Positions 1-6,342 of a DNA stretch of 6,488 nt are shown here, one piece after another. The stretch comes from Roseiarcus sp963755075 (GTDB taxonomy: Bacteria > Pseudomonadota > Alphaproteobacteria > Rhizobiales > Beijerinckiaceae). Location of the stretch: the NCBI GenBank assembly GCA_963755075.1, contig CAVWKL010000024.1, forward strand, positions 1 to 6,488, written 5' to 3'. How positions within the stretch are numbered: the stretch's first letter is position 1; each line of letters opens with the position of its first letter. The notes beneath the pieces are model-generated. The model had not been told where the DNA came from. It searched no databases and was given only the letters and a program-made list of their open reading frames with translations. The position numbers and the translations under genes were made by a program.

Positions 1-1
1 C

Positions 2-736
2 AGTGGTATTGTGCTCGACATCGGCTGCGGCTTCGGCGGCACGCCGCTCTATCTCGCCCAAGTCGCCGGCGCGCGCGCCACCGGCGTCACCTTGTCGCAA
101 GAGCAATTCGAGGTCGCCTCGCAGCGGGCGGCGGAATCCGGCCTGGGCGACCGGGTCGCCTTCCGCTTGCAGGACTATCGCGACGTCGAGGAGCAATTCG
201 ACCGCATCGTCTCCGTCGGCATGTTCGAACATGTCGGCGTCGCCCACTTCGACGAATATTTCGACAAGGCCCGCCGCCTGTTGAAGGACGACGGCGTCAT
301 GCTGCTGCACGCGATCGGGCGCAGCGACGGGCCGGGCGCCACCAATCCCTGGATCAAGAAATATATCTTCCCCGGCGGCTACATCCCGAGCCTGTCGGAA
401 GTGATGGCGTCGATCGAGCGAAGCGGCCTCTACGTCACCGACGTGGAAATATTGCGGCTGCATTACGCCGATACGCTGAGGGCGTGGCGCGAGCGTTTCC
501 TCGCCCACCGCGAGGAGGCGAAGGCCCTTTACGACGAGCGTTTCTGCCGCATGTGGGAATTCTATCTCGCCGGTTCGGAAGTCGCCTTCCGGGTCTACGG
601 CCACATGGTGTTTCAGATCCAGCTCGCCAAGCGGCAGGACGTCGTGCCGCGCACGCGCGATTACATTGGCGAGCGCGAGGCGCAATTGCGCAAACGCGAG
701 GGCAAGCAGTCGGCGCTCTGGCGCGCGGCGAGCTGA
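2..736 (+). CDS. cfa: Cyclopropane-fatty-acyl-phospholipid synthase family methyltransferase, C-terminal part (5' end outside window)
   Basis: The enzyme family transfers a methylene group from S-adenosylmethionine onto the cis double bond of unsaturated acyl chains in membrane phospholipids, and acts at the inner face of the cytoplasmic membrane. The visible 244 residues open directly at the SAM-binding glycine motif VLDIGCGFGG (residues 4-13), so the N-terminal part lies upstream of the window. Family hallmarks follow: SVGMFEHVG with the conserved Glu at about 76, LLHAIGR with His103 and Ile105, and HYADTLRAW with Tyr155. These match the residues that bind the catalytic bicarbonate in E. 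coli Cfa (established knowledge). The C-terminal block with CRMWEFYLAG and VPRTRDYI is also typical, and the TGA at 734-736 falls where the family normally ends. The gene converges on the radical SAM gene across 43 bp. A related SAM-dependent fatty-acid methyltransferase without cyclopropanating activity cannot be excluded, so the symbol is by similarity only. Confidence 0.93.
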   Translation, partial: SGIVLDIGCGFGGTPLYLAQVAGARATGVTLSQEQFEVASQRAAESGLGDRVAFRLQDYRDVEEQFDRIVSVGMFEHVGVAHFDEYFDKARRLLKDDGVMLLHAIGRSDGPGATNPWIKKYIFPGGYIPSLSEVMASIERSGLYVTDVEILRLHYADTLRAWRERFLAHREEAKALYDERFCRMWEFYLAGSEVAFRVYGHMVFQIQLAKRQDVVPRTRDYIGEREAQLRKREGKQSALWRAAS

Positions 737-747
737 GGCGGGTCGTC

Positions 748-767
748 CTTCCCCCGCAAGGGGGAAG
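748..767. terminator. Hairpin between convergent genes, probable bidirectional terminator
   Basis: CTTCCCCC (748-755) pairs perfectly with GGGGGAAG (760-767), giving an 8-bp stem closed by the tetraloop GCAA, a GNRA loop, when read on the + strand. It lies 12 bp past the stop of the methyltransferase gene and 13 bp past the stop of the convergent radical SAM gene. Neither strand has a clear U-run after the stem, so it may act as an mRNA 3'-end stabiliser or a Rho-assisted terminator instead of a classic intrinsic one. The stem is directly visible; the function is inferred from position. Confidence 0.6.
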
Positions 768-779
768 CGGCGCACCCCC

Positions 780-1944
780 TCAGAACAGCGAGAGCTGCCT
801 CGGCTCGGCGGCGCCGGCGGGAACCGGCGCACGGAAGAGGTCGCCTCTGAGTTCGAGCGGCCTCTCGCGATAACCGAGCTTCCTCGCCGCGATCTCGAAG
901 CGGCGCCCGATCATCCAGGCGTAGGGGCCGGAGCCCGCCATGCGTCGTCCCCATTGCGAATCGTAGTCCTTGCCGCCGTGCATGGACTGGGTGAGCGAGA
1001 GCGTGCGCGTGAGCTTGTCGGGGAAGTTGACGGCGAGCCATTCGCGGAAAATCTCGCGCAGCTCCAGCGGCAGGCGCAGCGTGACGTAGCCGGCCTCGCG
1101 CGCTCCCGCCTGGTGGGCGCGCGTCAGGATCGCCTCGATCTCGCCGTCGTTGACCGCCGGGATGATCGGCGCCGCCATTACGCCGACCGGGACGCCGGCT
1201 TCCGCGAGCCGCTCGATCGCCTCGATGCGGCGGCCCGGCGTCGGCGCGCGCGGCTCCATCCGCCGCGCGACGTCGCGATCGAGCGTCGTCACCGAAATGA
1301 ACACCTTGACGAGGCCATCGCGCGGCCATCGGCGCGAGGAGATCGAGGTCGCGCAGCACGAGATTGGATTTGGTGACGATGCCGACGGGATGGCGGGCGC
1401 GCGCCAGGACCTCGAGAACGGCGCGGGTGACGCGATAGCGCCGCTCGATCGGCTGATAGGCGTCGGTGTTGGCGCCGAGCGCGATGACCCTCGGGCGGTA
1501 CTTCGGCGCCGCGAGCTCGCGCTCGAGCAGCGCCGCCGCCCCGTCCTTGACGAACAGCTTCGTCTCGAAATCGAGGCCGGCGGAAAGGCCGAGATAGGCG
1601 TGGCTCGGCCGGGCGAAACAATAGATGCAGCCGTGCTCGCAGCCGCGATAGGGATTGATCGAGCGGTCGAAGGAAATGTCGGGCGATTCGTTGCGGGTGA
1701 TGATGGTTCGCGGTCGCTCCAGCGTGACCTCGGTTTCGAAGGGCGCCGGCGCCTCGTCCGGCGCCCAGCCGTCGTCGAAGTCCTCGCGGCGCAGAAACTC
1801 GAACCGCCCCGCGACGTTCGAGGCCGCGCCGCGGCCGCGCCGGCGGTCGGCGTCGACTAAGCGGTCAGCGAAGGCTGCGCCGAGCTGGCGCGCGACGACG
1901 ACGCGCTGGGAATCGTCATGGAGCTTAGACGGGCGAGCGGGCAT
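780..1944 (-). pseudogene. PA0069/SplB-like radical SAM protein, interrupted by a one-base frameshift
   Basis: The family (COG1533, related to spore photoproduct lyase) binds a 4Fe-4S cluster and cleaves SAM to a 5'-deoxyadenosyl radical; the substrate of this branch is not established. Reading from the ATG at 1944, residues 97-112 carry NPYRGCEHGCIYCFAR, with cluster cysteines 102, 106 and 109 in the CxxxCxxC spacing. GANTDAYQPIE and VTKSNLVLRDLDLLAP follow. After residue 209 the frame breaks: dropping one base at about 1317-1320 joins LLAPMAAR to GLVKVFISVTTLD and continues to QLSLF and the TGA at 780-782. The repaired protein would be 387 residues, within the usual family range. Without repair, the first frame continues into unrelated Arg/Ala/Gly-rich sequence. 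The ATG at 1944 is preferred because a candidate promoter ends just upstream; a TTG at 1962 is an alternative, and no good Shine-Dalgarno is visible for either. It may be a true pseudogene or a sequencing error. Confidence 0.88.
1313..1331. repeat. Tandem 8-bp direct repeat at the frameshift site
   Basis: GGCCATCG occurs at 1313-1320 and again at 1324-1331, separated by CGC, exactly where the radical SAM reading frame is lost. Copies this close together are plausible sites for replication slippage or for a base-calling or assembly error in a GC-rich region. The repeat is directly visible; its causal role is inferred. Confidence 0.6.
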
Positions 1945-1974
1945 GGAGAATGTCCGGAACAAATCATGAACAGA

Positions 1975-2003
1975 TACCTAATGCGCGCATGCGCGGCCGT
2001 CAA
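1975..2003 (-). promoter_or_regulatory. Candidate promoter for the radical SAM gene
   Basis: Read on the minus strand, TTGACG (1998-2003) is followed by a 17-nt spacer and TAGGTA (1975-1980). The -35 matches the sigma-70 consensus at five of six positions, the spacing is ideal, and the -10 match is weak. Initiation would fall near 1968, about 24 nt before the ATG at 1944, which favours that start over the TTG at 1962. Called by eye only. Confidence 0.35.
1984..1995. promoter_or_regulatory. 12-bp perfect palindrome in the divergent intergenic region, possible operator
   Basis: CGCGCATGCGCG at 1984-1995 equals its own reverse complement. It lies wholly within the 17-nt spacer (1981-1997) of the candidate radical SAM promoter, a position where a bound dimeric repressor or MerR-type activator could act. 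In GC-rich DNA, alternating CG palindromes arise by chance fairly often, so a regulatory role is tentative. Confidence 0.3.
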
Positions 2004-2135
2004 GGGGAGGGCGAGCGTTCGAACCGCAACGGCCGCGCCGCGGCGAATGTCCGGGACGATTTGCGGACGCGGTCGCCTCCACAGGGCGCCTCGACAAACG
2101 ATCGCGGGATTTGGCGACCATGCTTCCCCCAGGGT

Positions 2136-2164
2136 TCGACGGTCGCGCGGGGATGCTGTAGGTT
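2136..2164 (+). promoter_or_regulatory. Candidate promoter for the HlyD-like gene
   Basis: TCGACG (2136-2141), a 17-nt spacer and TAGGTT (2159-2164) lie about 65 bp upstream of the ATG at 2231. The element resembles the divergent TTGACG-N17-TAGGTA seen on the other strand, and that similarity is the main reason for calling it. Initiation near 2171 would leave a leader of about 60 nt. The rest of 1963-2230 shows no gene I can support. Confidence 0.25.
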
Positions 2165-2230
2165 TTGCGCCGCTCGCAGGATCGGGCGCGTTTCCAGCCG
2201 TTGGGATCGAGGCGATGAGGCTCGACGACG

Positions 2231-2941
2231 ATGCATAGCCGCTTGGCGTTCGCCGCGCTCCTCCTGGCGCTGTCCGTGGCGCCGGCGTTGCCGCAGTCCG
2301 CGCCGTCCCCGCCGGCTTCCTCTCCGGCCAAGTCGCGTCTCTTGCCGCTCGGCGTCGCCCGGAGCGGCATCGTCCAGTCGATTGCGGTGCGCGAGGGGGC
2401 GCACGTCGAGGCGGGCGAGGTCCTCGTGCGATTGGATTGCCGTCCGCTGGAGAAGGAGATCGCCTATCGCGCCGCTTCGCTGGCGGCGGCCGAAGCCGCC
2501 TTCGCTAGGGTTCGCAACGGGCCGCGTCCGGAGGAGATCGCGATTGGCGAGGCGGCGGTCGGCGTCGCCGAGGCGCGCGCCGAGGAGGCCCGCGCCGCGC
2601 TCGATCGGGCGAGCGCGATGCCGATCGACGTGGCGATCACCCGCGCCCAATTGCTCATCGTCGAGCGCGACGACCGCATCGCCGGCGCGCAGCTCCTCGA
2701 CGCGCGCAAGAAGCTGGCGCTGCTGAGAGCCGGCTCGCGCGCCGAGGACATCGCCGAGGCCGAGGCGCGGCGCGACGCGGCGGCGGCCTTCCTCGATGAG
2801 GGCAACGCCGAGTTGGAGCAATGCGCGGTCCGGGCGCCGGCGGCGGGCGTCGTCCACGTCGTCGCCACGCTCGGCGCGTTCGTTTCCGTCTTCGCGCCGA
2901 CGCCGCTCGTTCAGTTGACGACCGACGCGGGCGCCGAGTGA
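2231..2941 (+). CDS. Short exported HlyD-like periplasmic adaptor lacking the beta-barrel domain
   Basis: HlyD/RND-type adaptors bridge an inner-membrane transporter and an outer-membrane channel. This 236-residue protein has an N-terminal signal sequence (hydrophobic residues about 5-20, cleavage likely near 20-24) followed by a Ser/Pro/Ala linker. Residues 41-70, with GVARSGIVQSIAVREG and GEVLVRLD, form the first half of a biotinyl-lipoyl-like domain. Residues 72-197 are an Ala/Glu/Arg-rich helical hairpin containing the characteristic repeated elements NGPRPEEIA (96-104) and AGSRAEDIA (167-175). Residues 198-230, starting AVRAPAAGVV, complete the lipoyl domain. The stop follows at once, so the beta-barrel and membrane-proximal domains usual in proteins of 300 or more residues are absent. 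GAGG at 2217-2220 is a possible ribosome site, though 10 nt from the ATG is slightly long. No transporter or outer-membrane partner is adjacent. It may be a truncated relic or a natural short form. Confidence 0.8.
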   Translation: MHSRLAFAALLLALSVAPALPQSAPSPPASSPAKSRLLPLGVARSGIVQSIAVREGAHVEAGEVLVRLDCRPLEKEIAYRAASLAAAEAAFARVRNGPRPEEIAIGEAAVGVAEARAEEARAALDRASAMPIDVAITRAQLLIVERDDRIAGAQLLDARKKLALLRAGSRAEDIAEAEARRDAAAAFLDEGNAELEQCAVRAPAAGVVHVVATLGAFVSVFAPTPLVQLTTDAGAE

Positions 2942-2981
2942 TCGGCGGCCCAAGCGCCGCGGTCACGCGGCCTTGGCCGCG
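2938..2981. terminator. Two adjacent hairpins over the stop codons of convergent genes
   Basis: The first hairpin pairs GTGATC (2938-2943) with GGTCAC (2961-2966), including one G-T pair, and GGCG (2944-2947) with CGCC (2955-2958), leaving a two-base bulge. It contains the stop codons of both the HlyD-like gene (2939-2941) and the GGDEF-EAL gene (2963-2965). Directly next to it, CGCGGCC (2966-2972) and GGCCGCG (2975-2981) are perfect inverted arms around TT. Position suggests shared 3'-end formation or termination. There is no U-run, so it would not be a canonical intrinsic terminator. Confidence 0.45.
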
Positions 2982-5446
2982 CGTCGGTTGATCTTGCCCA
3001 CGAGGTCGGCGAGTTCGACGCGGGGCCTCGCCGGGCTGAAGAGAAAGCCCTGGGCCTGCGTGCAGCCCTGCAGCCGAAGAAAATCGAGTTGCCGTTGCGT
3101 CTCGACGCCCTCGGCGGTGGTGGCGATCCCCAGGCTCCGGGCGAGGCCGGAAATCGCCGCGATGATGGCGAGGCAATCATCGCGCTCGGAGATGTCCTTG
3201 ACGAAGGAGCGGTCGATCTTGAGCTTGTCGAAGGGAAAGCCTCGGAGATAGCTCAGGCTGGAATATCCCGTGCCGAAATCGTCCAAGGCGATGCGGACGC
3301 CGAAGTCGCGCAGCTTGTGCAGCGTCTCGAGCGTCGCCTCGGTCTCGGCGAGCAGCACGGTTTCGGTGATCTCGAGTTCGAGCCGCTCGGCGGCGAGGCC
3401 GGAGTGGGCGAGCGCGCCGATCACCGCGTTGACGAGATTTGTCGTGCGGAACTGGGCCGCCGACAGATTGACCGCGACCGTCATCGCGCTCGGCCACGTC
3501 GCGGCTTCGGCGCAGGCGGTCCTCAGCACCCATTCGCCGATCGGAATGATCAGGCCGGTCGCTTCGGCGATCGGAATGAAGTCGCTCGGCCCGATCATGC
3601 CCCGGGTGGGATGACGCCAGCGCAAGAGCGCCTCGAAGCCGCTGACGCGATCGCCGGAAATGTCGACGACCGGTTGATAGTGGACCTCGAGCTGGCCCCC
3701 CGACAGAGCGTTCTTGAGGTCGGCCTCCAACGCGCGCCGGTCGAGGGCCTTAAGATGCATCGCCTTCTGGAAAAAGTGGTGCTGGCTCCCGCCTTCGGAC
3801 TTGGCTTGATAAAGCGCCATGTCGGCGTTCCTGAGGAGGTCGTCGGCGGTTTGTCCGTCGTCGGGAAAGAAGGCGACGCCCATGCTCGCCCCGATGGTGA
3901 CCTGGAGCCCGTCGAAGGCGTAGGTTTCCGAAAGCCGTTCGATCAGGCGAGAGCCGATGTCGCCGACCTCAGACGGCGCCGCGACATGATTGAGGATGAT
4001 GGCGAATTCGTCGCCGCCCAGTCGCGCCGCCAGGTCGCCCTCGCCCAATGCGCCCTGCAACCGCTGCGCCACCATCCGCAGCACGCGATCGCCGGCCGGA
4101 TGGCCGAAAGTGTCGTTGACGTCCTTGAACAGGTCGAGGTCGAGGCAGCAGACGGCGAGCATTTCCTTCTTCTGTCGGCAGAGATCGAGCGAGGCGACGA
4201 GCTGTTCGCGAAAATAAGCGCGATTGCGCAAGCCGGTGAGCGCGTCGTGATGGGCGAGATAGGCGACCTCGGCTTCGGCCCGTTTTCGCTCGGTGATATC
4301 GGCGATCGCCACCAATTGGCCGGCGCGGCCATGGTAGGCGATCTTCCGGCCGAAGGTGAGAACCTCGATCACGCCGCCGTCGGCGCGGACGTGTCTGCAA
4401 CATCCGTCGGCGCGCTCGGCGCCGGAAAGCGGGCGGCACGGGCGTTTGCGCTCCTCGGCGCAACACATTTCGTCGGCCGTCATGGCGAGGAAGCGCTCGC
4501 GCGAATAGCCGTAATGCTCGACCGCCGCGTCGTTCACCGCCAGGATGCGCGAGGTCTCGACGTCGACGATCCACATCGGCATGGGGTTGGCGTCGAACAG
4601 CAGTCGGTAGGATTCCTCGCGCAATTTCAGCTCGGTGACGTCGGTCAAGGAGGCGCAGACGAGATCTCCCATCAGCGTCAGGCTGACGCCGATATGGACG
4701 GCGCCGTCCGGCGATTGCGTCGTCAGCTCGAAGCGCTCCTGGCGCGAGCTTCCCTCGAGCAGCCGATGGAGACGCCCCACGACGCGCTGCGAGCTGAACG
4801 CGTGCTCGCCCTCGCCGAGGCGGCGCCATCGCAAGCTCTCGGCGCTCCGGCCGAGCAATTTCGCCGCGCCGGCGTTGAGGTCGATGATCTGGAAATCGAT
4901 CGGCCTCCGCTCCTCGTCGCGGATGACGGCGAGGGCGATCATGCCTTCGTGGCTGGAATGAAAGATCGAGTCGACCAGGCTGTATCGCTGGCCGCGCTCG
5001 CCGATATAGACCGCGACGAACGGCGGCCCCCAGCGGTTCGCCAGGGGAAGCGCGAGAATGTCGTAACATTGCACCTGGCCGTGCCGCGCGAAATAGGCCT
5101 CGGTGAGATGGGGCGCGCTGTTCTTGACCGCGCATTGGGCGGCGTTCGACAGCGCCCAGCCGAAATCGGGCGCGAGCTGGGAAAGCCGAACGTCCGTCTC
5201 GGCGCCTTCGATCCAACGGCGGACGTCGCGACCGACGCGGTGAATGGCCCAGTCCCGGGAATCGCCGGTGAGAAGAATGATGTTGTCGTCGATCCGGCCA
5301 AGATTCCCGAGCAGCAGTTCTTCATAAGGAGGCAGCGGGCGGCCGACCAAACGCGCGGCGCGCCACCGCCAGCGAAGTTCGACGATGTCCTTCGATTCGA
5401 GGAGAGGCGCGGACCGGGTGCGTTCGTTGGGCGCCGTGGCGTTCAT
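2963..5446 (-). CDS. PAS-PAS-GGDEF-EAL bifunctional cyclic-di-GMP diguanylate cyclase/phosphodiesterase
   Basis: The protein has 827 residues. GGDEF domains make cyclic di-GMP and EAL domains hydrolyse it. Residues 1-155 are an unassigned, possibly PAS-like region. PAS 1 spans about 158-275, ending in ASLTDVTELK, and PAS 2 about 278-388, ending in AIADITERKRAE. The GGDEF domain spans about 393-555 and carries DALTGLRNR, FGHPAGD and an intact GGDEF at 477-481. The EAL domain spans about 572-815 with EALLRW (605-610), NLSAAQF, LEITET, DDFGTGYSSL (722-731), KLKIDRSF, AEGVE and QAQG. All signature residues I can check are present, so both activities are plausible. The inhibitory RxxD site reads GEGD at 468-471, so its Arg is missing. 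PAS 2 contains Cys328, 329, 337, 349 and 350. No membrane helices are evident, suggesting a cytosolic sensor. The ATG at 5446 has a weak GAG six nt upstream; a GTG at 5488 in the same frame is possible but lacks domain support. It ends 21 bp from the convergent HlyD-like gene. Confidence 0.95.
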   Translation of the reverse strand: MNATAPNERTRSAPLLESKDIVELRWRWRAARLVGRPLPPYEELLLGNLGRIDDNIILLTGDSRDWAIHRVGRDVRRWIEGAETDVRLSQLAPDFGWALSNAAQCAVKNSAPHLTEAYFARHGQVQCYDILALPLANRWGPPFVAVYIGERGQRYSLVDSIFHSSHEGMIALAVIRDEERRPIDFQIIDLNAGAAKLLGRSAESLRWRRLGEGEHAFSSQRVVGRLHRLLEGSSRQERFELTTQSPDGAVHIGVSLTLMGDLVCASLTDVTELKLREESYRLLFDANPMPMWIVDVETSRILAVNDAAVEHYGYSRERFLAMTADEMCCAEERKRPCRPLSGAERADGCCRHVRADGGVIEVLTFGRKIAYHGRAGQLVAIADITERKRAEAEVAYLAHHDALTGLRNRAYFREQLVASLDLCRQKKEMLAVCCLDLDLFKDVNDTFGHPAGDRVLRMVAQRLQGALGEGDLAARLGGDEFAIILNHVAAPSEVGDIGSRLIERLSETYAFDGLQVTIGASMGVAFFPDDGQTADDLLRNADMALYQAKSEGGSQHHFFQKAMHLKALDRRALEADLKNALSGGQLEVHYQPVVDISGDRVSGFEALLRWRHPTRGMIGPSDFIPIAEATGLIIPIGEWVLRTACAEAATWPSAMTVAVNLSAAQFRTTNLVNAVIGALAHSGLAAERLELEITETVLLAETEATLETLHKLRDFGVRIALDDFGTGYSSLSYLRGFPFDKLKIDRSFVKDISERDDCLAIIAAISGLARSLGIATTAEGVETQRQLDFLRLQGCTQAQGFLFSPARPRVELADLVGKINRRAAKAA

Positions 5447-5504
5447 TGGGGTCTCGCCGACTGAGGGACTGGCGCGCGCAATCAACACCGGCGGGGTAAA
5501 GTTT

Positions 5505-5570
5505 CGCTAAAGCGCGTGCGGAGATAATCAATATGACAGATTCAAGACGATATATAATGAATTGATCGTT
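5505..5570 (-). promoter_or_regulatory. AT-rich island upstream of the GGDEF-EAL gene, likely promoter region
   Basis: The stretch 5523-5570 is much richer in A and T than the rest of this GC-rich window and lies about 75-125 bp before the ATG at 5446. It includes TATATA-type sequence around 5551-5558 and inverted copies ATCAAT (5527-5532) and ATTGAT (5561-5566). A small inverted repeat, CGCT-AA-AGCG, sits at 5505-5514. No -35/-10 pair on the minus strand was convincing, so only the general region is called. Nothing else recognisable is present in 5447-5616. Confidence 0.35.
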
Positions 5571-5616
5571 GACCGGGCGGTCGACGTGGGCGGCCGCAGC
5601 GGCGCCATCCTCGCCA

Positions 5617-5650
5617 AAATCGCGCAGCCGCAACCGCGGCGCCGCGATTT
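5617..5650 (-). terminator. Probable intrinsic terminator of the HNH gene
   Basis: AAATCGCG (5617-5624) pairs with CGCGATTT (5643-5650). After a 2x2 internal mismatch, GCCGC (5627-5631) pairs with GCGGC (5636-5640) around a four-base loop. On the minus strand the stem begins 34 nt after the HNH stop, and its 3' arm ends in TTTT (5619-5616) followed by GG. That gives a strong GC stem with a short U-run, the usual intrinsic terminator form, and it would separate the HNH gene from the downstream GGDEF-EAL gene. Confidence 0.55.
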
Positions 5651-5664
5651 CGGCGGCGGCGAAA

Positions 5665-5678
5665 CGCGGACGTCCGCG
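5665..5678. repeat. 14-bp perfect palindrome downstream of the HNH gene
   Basis: CGCGGACGTCCGCG equals its own reverse complement and lies 6 bp beyond the HNH stop codon. Because the arms abut, it would fold into a hairpin of about five pairs, or could be a binding site for a dimeric protein. It sits just before the terminator-like hairpin in the direction of transcription and may add to 3'-end structure. Function is unknown. Confidence 0.4.
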
Positions 5679-5684
5679 CGCCGC

Positions 5685-6251
5685 TCAAGGCTCCAATTCG
5701 CAGTCCCAGTAGAGATAGTCCATCCAGGAGCTATGGAGGTAGTTGGGCGGGAACAGGCGGCCGCTCTGATGCAGGTCATGCACCGTGGGCTGATAAGGCT
5801 CGCGCGCCGGCCACATCCGCGCCACCGAGGGCAGCAAGTCGGCCTTCTTGAGGTTGCAGACCGAACAGGCCGCCACGACGTTCAGCCAACTCGTCACTCC
5901 GCCCTTGGCGCGCGGGACCACGTGATCGAAGGTGAGATCCTCGCGCTCGCCGCAATATTGGCAGGTGAAGCGGTCGCGCAGGAACACGTTAAATCGCGTG
6001 AAGGCGGGAAAGCGCGACGGCTTGACGTAGCTCTTGAGCGAGACGACCGAGGGCAGGCGCATTTCGAACGACGGGCTGCGCACCCGCGTTTCATATTCCG
6101 AGACGATGTTGACGCGGTCGAGAAACACCGCCTTGATCGCGTCCTGCCAGCACCAGATCGAGAGAGGATAGTAGCTCAGGGGACGGAAGTCCGCGTTGAG
6201 CACCAGGGCCGGACACGTCTCCGGCGACTCCGCCTGAACATGAATCGTCAA
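5685..6251 (-). CDS. HNH endonuclease family protein
   Basis: HNH proteins are metal-dependent nucleases; this compact type is widespread in Rhizobiales and its substrate is not established. The 188 residues begin with a conserved block, ALVLNADFRPLSYYPLS (15-31). The HNH module lies at about 93-137: zinc-binding pair CQYC (97-100), DHVVPRAKGG with the catalytic His110, Asn124, and a second pair CSVC (129-132) followed by NLKK. The C-terminus PPNYLHSSWMDYLYWD is also family-like. The TTG at 6251 is chosen because GGAG (6259-6262) lies seven nt before it and because family members, as I recall them, begin close to here. An ATG at 6323 would add 24 residues without evident domain content, and it falls within the candidate promoter. 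It follows the metallopeptidase gene on the same strand. No methyltransferase or restriction gene is adjacent, arguing against a restriction-modification role. All key HNH residues are intact. Confidence 0.92.
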   Translation of the reverse strand: MTIHVQAESPETCPALVLNADFRPLSYYPLSIWCWQDAIKAVFLDRVNIVSEYETRVRSPSFEMRLPSVVSLKSYVKPSRFPAFTRFNVFLRDRFTCQYCGEREDLTFDHVVPRAKGGVTSWLNVVAACSVCNLKKADLLPSVARMWPAREPYQPTVHDLHQSGRLFPPNYLHSSWMDYLYWDCELEP

Positions 6252-6309
6252 GAAGACGCTCCGTTCCCCCGCACACTGAGTCGCCGAACCGATTCCCGCG
6301 ACGCCTATA

Positions 6310-6337
6310 TCTATAGCCAGCATGACGCCCTTGTGAA
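6310..6337 (-). promoter_or_regulatory. Candidate promoter for the HNH gene
   Basis: On the minus strand TTCACA (6332-6337) is followed by a 16-nt spacer and TATAGA (6310-6315). The -35 matches five of six consensus positions and the -10 four of six. Initiation near 6303 leaves a leader of about 50 nt before the TTG at 6251 and would exclude the ATG at 6323. The -35 element is embedded in the hairpin at 6326-6342. Confidence 0.4.
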
Positions 6338-6342
6338 GGGCG
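6326..6342. terminator. Hairpin after the metallopeptidase gene, overlapping the HNH promoter
   Basis: CGCCCTT (6326-6332) and AAGGGCG (6336-6342) form a perfect 7-bp stem with a three-base loop, 20 nt past the metallopeptidase stop on the minus strand. No U-run follows. It could help end upstream transcription. Since its loop and inner arms contain the putative -35 of the HNH promoter, it could instead serve as an operator. Confidence 0.35.

Noticed and set aside
661..1317. Continuation of the radical SAM first frame past the break to 661
   Set aside because: After residue 209 the translation becomes Arg/Gly-rich and unrelated, and it would overlap the end of the methyltransferase gene; the homologous C-terminus is in the shifted frame.
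1313..1331. Programmed +1 ribosomal frameshift in the radical SAM gene
   Set aside because: No slippery run, stop codon in the zero frame, or clear stimulatory structure is evident at CGA-T-GGC, and I know of no such programmed shift in this family.
2215..2238. Seven-codon leader peptide, ATG at 2215 ending in TAG that overlaps the HlyD-like start
   Set aside because: No attenuator structure, rare-codon run or separate ribosome site supports it; a short frame like this is expected by chance.
1950..2726. Long + strand open frame overlapping the HlyD-like gene in another frame
   Set aside because: The translation is an Arg/Ser/Ala-rich low-complexity product, while the 2231-2941 frame has a signal peptide and lipoyl and coiled-coil motifs.
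3089..5464. A 791-codon open frame on the + strand antisense to the GGDEF-EAL gene
   Set aside because: It is a shadow created by high GC at third positions; it has no domain-like motifs, while the minus-strand frame carries complete GGDEF and EAL signatures.
5553..5558. Perfect TATAAT on the + strand as a promoter -10
   Set aside because: No -35-like hexamer lies 16-18 nt upstream, and no + strand gene follows.
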